Virus record (IMG/VR): IMGVR_UViG_3300020156_000465
Span: 1-34,980 of that record
Length of the DNA stretch: 34,980 nucleotides
Source of the DNA: a virus
Reading direction: 5' to 3' (one strand)
Shown: positions 29,670 to 34,980 of the stretch, piece after piece
Layout of the letters: each line of letters opens with the position of its first letter
Numbering within the stretch: position 1 is the first letter of the stretch
Made by a program: the position numbers and the translations under genes
The notes under the pieces: generated by a model
The model's input: only the letters and a program-made list of their open reading frames with translations
Told to the model about the DNA's origin: nothing
The model's database searches: none

Positions 29670-32184
29670 GGATAAATCCCTCGCTCTATCTTTGGTGATT
29701 GGGGCTACCGTCGGCGCCAGCATGCGCACGGCCGTCGGTACAACCATAGCGCAAGTGGGGCGTTTAGGCCAAGCGGTGGTGGACGCCGAACGCCAGAAGG
29801 CCGAGGCGCTGAAGGAAACCGCCCGTCTGGATAAGACCGAACGGCAGGTCAGTGGCTATCGGCAACTGGGCCGCCAAGTGCTTGAGGCCGGGCGCGCCCA
29901 CCGCGAGGCCCAGGACAAGGTCAAGGCGCTGGCCCGCGAGATCGCCGCCAGCGAGGAGCCGACGAAGGCCCAAGAAAAGGCGCTGGCCGCCGCCCGGCGC
30001 GAAGTGGTGCGCGCCGCCGCCGCCGAGGAAGCCAAGAAGCAGCGCCTGGTCGCGCTGCGCGGCGAGCTGAACGCCGCCGGCGTCGATACCCGCAAGCTGG
30101 CCGATGCCGAGCGTAAGCTGGCCGCCGACATGGCGAATGCCAAGGCCAAGGTCGACCAGACCACCCAGGCCGTCGGCCGGCTGGGTGATGCCATGGCGCG
30201 GGTGGAAAAGCGCAAGGAGCTGGCCGGCGAACTCGGGCGCGAGGTGGTCAAGGTTGGTGCGGCCTATCTGGCGTTGAAGCAGCCGCTGAACCAAGAGGGC
30301 GACTTCGAGCACCACCTGCGCGCCTTTGGCAATACCGCCGGCATGACGGCTGGTGAATTGGAGGGGGTGCGCAAGCAGATCCGCGCCATGTCGGTCGATG
30401 TCCGCCAGTCTAACGAAGCGATCCTCGGCGGCGTCGAGGTGCTGGTGGGCAAGGGTATGGGCGCCAAGGAAGCGTTGCTGGCCAGCACCGCCATAGGCCG
30501 CGCCGCCACCGCCACCGGTGCCAGCATGGAGGACATGTCCAATCTGTCCTTCAGTGTCATGAGCAACCTGCATGTGCCGGTCGACAAGCTGGGCAAGGCG
30601 CTGGACATCATGGCCGCCGCCGGCAAGGAAGGCGGCTTCGAGTTGAAGAACATGGCGCAGCAGTTCCCGCAGCTGACCGCCGCCGCAGCCAGCCTGGGCC
30701 TGACCGGCACCGAAGCGGTGGCGTCCTTGGGTGCCGCCCTGCAGGTAGCGATGAAGGGCGCGTCGGACCCGTCGACGGCGGCGAACAACTTGGCCAACTT
30801 CCTCCAGAAGATCGCCAGCCCCGAGGCGAAGAAGAATTTCGAGAAGCTGGGCATCGACATCGCCCAGGAACTGGCCGACGGCGTGGCGGCCGGCCAGAAC
30901 CCGATGGAGGTGGCGATGCAACAGATCGCCGCCGCTACCGGCGCCGATCTCGACAAGGTGATGGCCGACGCCTTCGATGCCAACGGCAAGCTGATCGAGG
31001 GCGCCGCCGACAAGATCTCGGAGCGCTTCAAGCTGGGCGAGATCTTCGGGGACAAGCAGGTCCAGGACTTCATCGTCCCCATGCTGGCAGGCTACCAGGA
31101 CTACCTGAAGATCAAGAAAAAGGCGTCCGAGGCTACCGGCGTGGTCGACCAGGACTTCGCCAACATGGCCGAGACCTACAACGAGGCCGGCAAGAAGATG
31201 GGTCTGGCCACCGACAAGCTGATGGGGTCCATTGGCAAGGCGGTGCTGCCCATCATCACCCCGATCATCAACAAGGTCGCCGATGGCGTTGATGCCCTGG
31301 CGGACCTGGCGGACGCAGCACCCCACGCTACGGCGGCGCTGATCGGTGTGGTTGGTGCGTTCACGGTCTACAAGACTGCAGCCACTCTGGCCCGCTACGC
31401 CCTGACTTATTACCGGGGCGGCCTCGGCGGGGTGGTGCGTGAATCGTTGGGGATGGGGCGGGCCTCGGGCCAGGCCGCCGCCGGCGTCGGCCGCCTGGGG
31501 GCCAGCACCACCACCATGGGTGGGCGCCTGGGCGCCGCCACCGCCCGCCTGCGGCAGTACACCGCCGCCGCCAATTCCGCCGCCAACGCTTCCGGCCGGC
31601 TGGCCCGTTCACAGGCCGGCATCGGTGGTCTCGACGGTCTTGGCGATGGTCTCGGCAAGGGACTGGGCGGTGCCGGCAAGCTGGGCAAGGCCCTGCGCTT
31701 CGGCGGCAAGGCGCTGGGCGGTGCCGGCCTCGCCATCAGCGGCGTCATGGCTGCCAGCGACCTGATGGACCCCAACCTGTCGAAGGAAGAGAAAGGCGCC
31801 TCGGCCGGGAACCTGGCCGGCGGCCTGGCCGGCGCCGCCGCCGGCGCCGCCATCGGATCGTTCGTGCCGGTGATCGGCACGGCGCTGGGCGCCATCATCG
31901 GCGGCGCGCTGGGCGCGTTCGGCGGCGAGGCGCTGGGCGGTTGGCTGGCCAAGGACAAGAAGGGAGACAATGGAAAGCAGAACGCCCCGACGGCGCCCGA
32001 CGCGCCGGTCAGCCGCTCGGATGCCGCCGATAAGCCTGAGGCTGGCCCATCGAAAACCGTCTCCATCACCTTCGCGCCTGGCTCCATCGTCGTTCAGGCG
32101 GCGCCAGGAATGGATGTTCGGGCGCTGGCTGACCAGGTGGCCCAATTGATCGCCCAGCGCCAACGCGCGGCGCTCGCCGACTGA
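29668..32184 (+). CDS. T: tail tape-measure protein gpT (P2-like)
   Basis: 838 residues from ATG 29668; TTG 29656 in frame upstream is an alternative. The N-terminal third is coiled coil (to about 210, with ERQKAEALKETARLDKTERQ and many Ala/Glu/Lys heptads), the middle contains the tail tape family core (HLRAFGNTAGMTAGELEGVRKQIRAMSVDVRQSNEAILGGVEVLVGKGM...AAQFPQLTAAAASLGLTGTEAVASLGAALQVAMKGASDPSTAANNLANFLQKIASPEAKKNFEKLGID), and the C-terminal part is hydrophobic with Gly/Ala-zipper (GGLAGAAAGAAIGSFVPVIGTALGAIIGGALGAFGG). Length sets tail length. A 9-bp gap precedes gpU. Confidence 0.93.
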   Translation: MDKSLALSLVIGATVGASMRTAVGTTIAQVGRLGQAVVDAERQKAEALKETARLDKTERQVSGYRQLGRQVLEAGRAHREAQDKVKALAREIAASEEPTKAQEKALAAARREVVRAAAAEEAKKQRLVALRGELNAAGVDTRKLADAERKLAADMANAKAKVDQTTQAVGRLGDAMARVEKRKELAGELGREVVKVGAAYLALKQPLNQEGDFEHHLRAFGNTAGMTAGELEGVRKQIRAMSVDVRQSNEAILGGVEVLVGKGMGAKEALLASTAIGRAATATGASMEDMSNLSFSVMSNLHVPVDKLGKALDIMAAAGKEGGFELKNMAQQFPQLTAAAASLGLTGTEAVASLGAALQVAMKGASDPSTAANNLANFLQKIASPEAKKNFEKLGIDIAQELADGVAAGQNPMEVAMQQIAAATGADLDKVMADAFDANGKLIEGAADKISERFKLGEIFGDKQVQDFIVPMLAGYQDYLKIKKKASEATGVVDQDFANMAETYNEAGKKMGLATDKLMGSIGKAVLPIITPIINKVADGVDALADLADAAPHATAALIGVVGAFTVYKTAATLARYALTYYRGGLGGVVRESLGMGRASGQAAAGVGRLGASTTTMGGRLGAATARLRQYTAAANSAANASGRLARSQAGIGGLDGLGDGLGKGLGGAGKLGKALRFGGKALGGAGLAISGVMAASDLMDPNLSKEEKGASAGNLAGGLAGAAAGAAIGSFVPVIGTALGAIIGGALGAFGGEALGGWLAKDKKGDNGKQNAPTAPDAPVSRSDAADKPEAGPSKTVSITFAPGSIVVQAAPGMDVRALADQVAQLIAQRQRAALAD

Positions 32185-32192
32185 GAGGGATC

Positions 32193-32597
32193 ATGGCCGG
32201 GATCATGATGGCGCTGGGGGACTACCGCTTCTCGCTCACCACCGCCGCCTACCGCGAGCTGGACCGCACCAGCGAATGGCGCTGGGCCAAGCAGGAGCGC
32301 ATGGGCCGCAAGCCGGCCCGCCAGTTCACCGGACCCGATGGCGACACCATCACCCTGCCGGGCACGATCTATCCCCATTACTGGGGCGGCCTGGGCCAGA
32401 TCAACGCCATGCGCCGCGAGGCCGACAAGGGCAAGCCGCTGATCCTGGTGGACGGCACCGGCAAGGTCTGGGGCAAGTGGTGCATCGTCAAGGTGCACGA
32501 GCGCTGGACCAATTTCCTGCCCAACGGCGTGCCCCTCAAGATGGAGTTCGACCTCACGCTGGAGGAGTACGGCCCCGACGACGAGGGGAAAGCATGA
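32193..32597 (+). CDS. U: tail protein gpU (P2-like)
   Basis: 134 residues; MMALGDYRFSLTTAAYRELDRTSEWRWAKQERMGRKPARQFTGPDGDTITLPGTIYPHYWGGLGQINAMRREADKGKPLILVDGTGKVWGKWCIVKVHERWTNFLPNGVPLKMEFDLTLEEYG follows the P2 U pattern closely, including the conserved G-Y-R-F and IYPH-GG. AGAGGGATC precedes ATG 32193. It is needed for tail completion; its stop overlaps the gpX start. Confidence 0.95.
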   Translation: MAGIMMALGDYRFSLTTAAYRELDRTSEWRWAKQERMGRKPARQFTGPDGDTITLPGTIYPHYWGGLGQINAMRREADKGKPLILVDGTGKVWGKWCIVKVHERWTNFLPNGVPLKMEFDLTLEEYGPDDEGKA

Positions 32598-32806
32598 AGT
32601 ACATCACCCGCCAGGGCGACCAGGTGGATGCCATCTGCTGGCGCTATTACGGCCGCGAGAACGCCGCCGAGGCGGTGTTCGAGGCCAATCCCCGGCTGGC
32701 CGACCACGGTCTGATCCTGCCCGCCGGCATCGAGATCGAGCTGCCGGATCTGGAGGCGCCGACCGCCACCACCTCGGGCGCCGCCATCGTCAAGCTGTGG
32801 GACTGA
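32594..32806 (+). CDS. X: tail protein gpX (P2-like, LysM-like)
   Basis: 70 residues; YITRQGDQVDAICWRYYGRENAAEAVFEANPRLADHGLILPAGIEIELPDL is the short LysM-like domain of P2 X, with the usual QGDxxDxICWRYYG start. It probably binds peptidoglycan or the tail hub. Start overlaps the gpU stop (ATGA); gpD follows after four bases. Confidence 0.95.
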   Translation: MKYITRQGDQVDAICWRYYGRENAAEAVFEANPRLADHGLILPAGIEIELPDLEAPTATTSGAAIVKLWD

Positions 32807-32810
32807 GGCC

Positions 32811-33803
32811 ATGGAGCCGATCTGGAAGATCACCGCCGACGGTGCCGACATCACGGCGGCCTGCGCCAAGCGCCTGCTGTCGCTGACCATCACCGACGAG
32901 GCGGGGATCACCAGCGACACCATCGCCATCGAGCTGGACAACCGCGACCTGGCCATCGCCGCCCCGCGCAAGGGCGCCAAGCTGGAATGCTGGATGGGGT
33001 ACGAGGAGGCCGGCCTGGTGCACATGGGCCTGTTCGTGGTGGACGAGCTGGCGGCCAGCGGCCCGCCCCATGCCATCACCATCAGCGGCAAGGCCGCCGA
33101 CATGCGCAAGGAGATGAAGGAACAGAAGACGCGTGGTTGGGACGGCATCACCATCGGCGACCTGGTCAAGACCATCGCCGGCGAACACAACCTGATTCCG
33201 GTGGTCTCGCCGGCGCTGGCCGGCGTCGCCATCCCCAACCTGGCGCAGACCAACGAGAGCGACATGGCCTTGCTGACCCGCGTGGCCAAGACCTACGACG
33301 CCGTGGCGAAGCCCATGTCCGGGCGCCTGGTGTTCGTGCCGCGCGGCGAGGCCAAGAGCGCCACGGGCAGGGCCATGCCCAGCGTGTCGCTGGGACCGCA
33401 GGATCTGCGCAACTACAACGCCACCCAGGCGGATCGCGGCAAGTACGGCTCGGTGGTCGCCCAGTGGCACAACCCGGCCACTGGCCAGCCCGAGTCGATC
33501 AAGGTGGGCAACGGCGAAGGCCCCACCCACACCCTGCGCCAGAAATACCCCGACGCCGACCAGGCACAGCGCGCCGCCGCCGCCAAGCTGGACGCCCTGG
33601 CGCGCGGTGTCGGCACCTTCTCGGGTGACGTGGTGCCCGGCCGGCCGTCGCTGGGCGCCGAAGGCAAGATGGTGGTGTCAGGTCTGGGAGACATCGCCAG
33701 CGGTACCTGGGTGGTCACTCGCGCCGTCCACAAGCTGGCCAAATCGAGCGGGCTGACCACGAGCGTGGAAGGCGAGACGCCGAAGGGAGCGGCGGCCGAA
33801 TGA
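32811..33803 (+). CDS. D: tail hub protein gpD (P2-like)
   Basis: 330 residues. The P2 D pattern is clear: WKITADGADITAACAKRLLSLTITDEAGITSDTIAIELDNRD, CWMGYEEAGLVHMGLFVVDELAASGPPHAITISGKAADMRKEMKEQKTRGWDGITIGDLVKTIAGEHNLIPVVSPALAGVAIPNLAQTNESDMALLTRVAKTYDAVAKP, then AAAAKLDALARGVGTFSGDVVPGRPSLGAEGKMVVSGLGDIASGTWVVTRAVHKL. It forms the hub that holds the spike. This is the last gene of the tail operon. Confidence 0.95.
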   Translation: MEPIWKITADGADITAACAKRLLSLTITDEAGITSDTIAIELDNRDLAIAAPRKGAKLECWMGYEEAGLVHMGLFVVDELAASGPPHAITISGKAADMRKEMKEQKTRGWDGITIGDLVKTIAGEHNLIPVVSPALAGVAIPNLAQTNESDMALLTRVAKTYDAVAKPMSGRLVFVPRGEAKSATGRAMPSVSLGPQDLRNYNATQADRGKYGSVVAQWHNPATGQPESIKVGNGEGPTHTLRQKYPDADQAQRAAAAKLDALARGVGTFSGDVVPGRPSLGAEGKMVVSGLGDIASGTWVVTRAVHKLAKSSGLTTSVEGETPKGAAAE

Positions 33804-33855
33804 TCGGCCGCTTCATTCACACCGATACCCTTGTCGGCATCGGCCGGCGGGGGGT

Positions 33856-33895
33856 GGGACGTAGCAGCGTCCCGAACCGCGAGAGGGCATCTCGC
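33856..33895 (+). repeat. two hairpins between tail operon and com-like gene
   Basis: GGGACG (33856-33861) with CGTCCC (33868-33873), loop TAGCAG; and GCGAGA (33879-33884) with TCTCGC (33890-33895), loop GGGCA. Both are perfect 6-bp stems in a gap that would otherwise be unremarkable. They could be part of a structured leader or of a termination region. Confidence 0.5.
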
Positions 33896-33957
33896 ATGAC
33901 CCAACCCCGGCCGAGGCCGGGTCATCCCCGCACCCGTCGACCGGGCGGGGTTCTTGT
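33896..33957 (+). terminator. probable terminator or attenuator before com-like gene
   Basis: ATGACCC/GGGTCAT (33896-33902/33919-33925) enclose CCCGGCC-GA-GGCCGGG (33906-33921, partly mutually exclusive with it). Next, CCCCGC (33926-33931) pairs with GCGGGG (33945-33950), followed by TTCTTGT. The T content is modest, so termination may be partial. It would end the tail operon or control read-through into com-dam, whose first ATG is 9 to 15 bases downstream. Confidence 0.55.
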
Positions 33958-33971
33958 AGTGATCAATGCCC

Positions 33972-34172
33972 ATGGAGTCCATCCGTTGCGGGTGCCGCCG
34001 CCAGCTGCTCAAGGCGGCCAGCGGCCCGCTCGACATTGAAGTCAAATGCCCCCGCTGCGGGGCCGTCAACCGCATCCAGAGGGCCGCGAGCCCCCAGCCC
34101 GAGTGCCAGAGAGCGCCAAGGGAACAGCCCGATGATCGTCAACCCCAGCCACGAGCGCGTTACCCCGGTTAA
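33972..34172 (+). CDS. com: Com-like zinc-finger translational activator
   Basis: 66 residues from ATG 33972; ATG 33966 two codons upstream is equally possible. MESIRCGCRRQLLKAASGPLDIEVKCPRCGAVNRI matches Mu Com (MKSIRC...KLLFKA...IEIRCPRC), with four cysteines (C6, C8, C26, C29). The first pair is C-x-C rather than the C-x2-C of Mu. Com binds a hairpin in mom mRNA and opens its ribosome-binding site. The gene overlaps the next start by 41 bases, as com overlaps mom. The C-terminal tail is basic and proline-rich. Confidence 0.88.
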   Translation: MESIRCGCRRQLLKAASGPLDIEVKCPRCGAVNRIQRAASPQPECQRAPREQPDDRQPQPRARYPG

Positions 34173-34980
34173 GCCGGCGGTGGCCTATATCGGCGGCAAG
34201 CGCAATCTCTCCAAGGATCTGATCCAACTGATCCAGGCCACTCCCCACGATGTCTATGCCGAGGCGTTCGTGGGCATGGGGGGCGTTTTCTTCCGCCGTA
34301 CCGTGGTGCCCAAGGCCGAGGTGATCAACGACGCCTCGCGCGACGTGGCCACCTTCTTCCGCATCTTGCAGCGGCACTTCCCACAATTCATGGACACCCT
34401 CAAGTTCCAGCTGACCAGCCGCGCCGAGTTCGAGCGGCTCGCCCAGGTCGAGCCCGACACCCTGACTGACCTGGAGCGCGCCGCTCGGTTCCTATACCTG
34501 CAGGCGCTGTCGTATGGGGGCAAGGTGGCCGGGCGGACCTTCGGCGTCGACCCCACCAGGTCGGGCCGCTTCAACGTCACCATCCTCGCCCAGCGCCTGG
34601 CCGAGCTGCACGAGCGCATGGCGGGGGTGGTGGTGGAGTGCCTCGACTTCGAGCCCTTCATTCGGCGCTACGACACCAAGGGCACCCTGTTCTACTGCGA
34701 CAGCCCCTATGTCGGCACCGAGGACTACTACGACGCCGGCTTGTTCCAGGAGGAGAGCCTGTGGCGCCTGGCGGCCACCCTCAAGTCCATCAAGGGCAGG
34801 TTCATCGCCACCAACCTCGACCACCCCAAGGTCCGCGACGCCTTCCGGGGCTGCGAGATCCGCGAGGTCGGCGTTACCTACACCGCCGGCGGCAGGGGGA
34901 ACAGTAAGGAGGTGGGCGAGCTGATCATCATCGGTGGCGGTGGGCACTGCGAGGCCCGAACGGCGCCCCCGGCTGTTTGA
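34132..34980 (+). CDS. Dam-type DNA adenine methylase
   Basis: 282 residues from ATG 34132 (AAGGGAA upstream), ending on the last base of the window. Class D12 motifs: YIGGKRNLSKDLIQLI (19-34, SAM-binding F-x-G-x-K type), VYAEAFVGMGGVFFRR (41-56), ND at 67-68, and motif IV as FYCDSPYVGTEDYY (187-200). Motif IV reads D-S-P-Y rather than D-P-P-Y. Such enzymes methylate adenine N6, usually to block restriction. It replaces Mom behind the com-like gene. The start lies inside com, so Com may control its translation. A target sequence cannot be told. Confidence 0.88.
   Translation: MIVNPSHERVTPVKPAVAYIGGKRNLSKDLIQLIQATPHDVYAEAFVGMGGVFFRRTVVPKAEVINDASRDVATFFRILQRHFPQFMDTLKFQLTSRAEFERLAQVEPDTLTDLERAARFLYLQALSYGGKVAGRTFGVDPTRSGRFNVTILAQRLAELHERMAGVVVECLDFEPFIRRYDTKGTLFYCDSPYVGTEDYYDAGLFQEESLWRLAATLKSIKGRFIATNLDHPKVRDAFRGCEIREVGVTYTAGGRGNSKEVGELIIIGGGGHCEARTAPPAV

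Noticed and set aside
29666-29675. TTATCCATG on the minus strand, similar to a DnaA box
   Set aside because: Seven of nine matches to TTATCCACA only, and it overlaps two start codons and a ribosome-binding region, so its sequence is explained otherwise.
33800-34039. 79-codon ORF after gpD starting with an ATGA overlap
   Set aside because: It runs through the hairpin/terminator region and the com start in another frame, and its sequence is Arg/Pro/Gly-rich without sense. The overlap alone is not enough.
1-34980. Mu end sites, attachment sites, tRNA genes, CRISPR arrays and insertion sequences
   Set aside because: None was recognised. The window begins at an ATG and ends at a stop, so the phage termini and flanking host DNA are probably outside it.

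Overview
The window is most of a Mu-like (transposable) prophage or phage genome in a high-GC bacterium. It starts just inside the early region and ends at a DNA methyltransferase gene next to the right end; neither phage end nor flanking host sequence is visible. Composition and codon use (sampled lines about 70% G+C, strong G/C third positions) and the style of the accessory genes suggest an alphaproteobacterium, perhaps a Rhodospirillales member such as Magnetospirillum. That host guess is inference only. Almost all genes lie on the + strand, packed with ATGA, GTGA, TTGA and TGATG start/stop overlaps.

Layout. (a) 1-1462: a DDE-transposase-like fragment, a ParB-like protein and a small ORF. 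(b) 1302-1838: a leftward gene of lower G+C with a plausible promoter and a 13-bp repeat containing GGCCGGCC, divergent from the transposition operon. (c) 1839-10436: CII-like regulator, MuA transposase, MuB ATPase, a lone DnaA DNA-binding domain, DUF3164, a MazG-like protein, two DUF2786 proteins, DUF5131, GemA and an ASCH-like protein. (d) 10440-10796: a Mor/C-family activator. (e) 10857-17728: a probable late promoter overlapping a terminator, the lysis genes (holin-like/transglycosylase fusion, Rz with nested Rz1), a DksA-type zinc finger, and the Mu-type packaging and head genes (gp25 to gp30 equivalents). (f) 17729-18047: the only gene-free stretch over 300 bp, with repeats, palindromes and a second copy of the late-promoter cassette. 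(g) 18048-21995: protease with nested scaffold, cement protein, major capsid, gp35/gp36-like proteins and virion morphogenesis protein. (h) 21992-33803: gp37 and then a P2-type contractile tail (V, W, J, I, H, FI, FII, E/E', T, U, X, D), so a Mu-type head and replication module is joined to a P2-type tail. (i) 33804-34980: a hairpin-rich leader, a Com-like zinc finger and a Dam-type methylase, in the place of Mu com-mom.

How it works together. MuA and MuB transpose and replicate the genome; the Mor-like activator then probably turns on at least two late operons (lysis/packaging and head/tail). Both have a dyad GCGGAA-N3-TTCCGC exactly 74 nt before the first start codon and a TAC-type -10 at the same offset. 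The strongest leads are this cassette and its overlap with a terminator whose 3' arm supplies the ribosome-binding G-run, the leftward gene at the position of a lysogeny switch, a major capsid protein with a Sec-type signal peptide, a catalytically degenerate DDE-domain protein, and a leftward two-helix membrane protein whose start codon overlaps that of the tape-measure gene.
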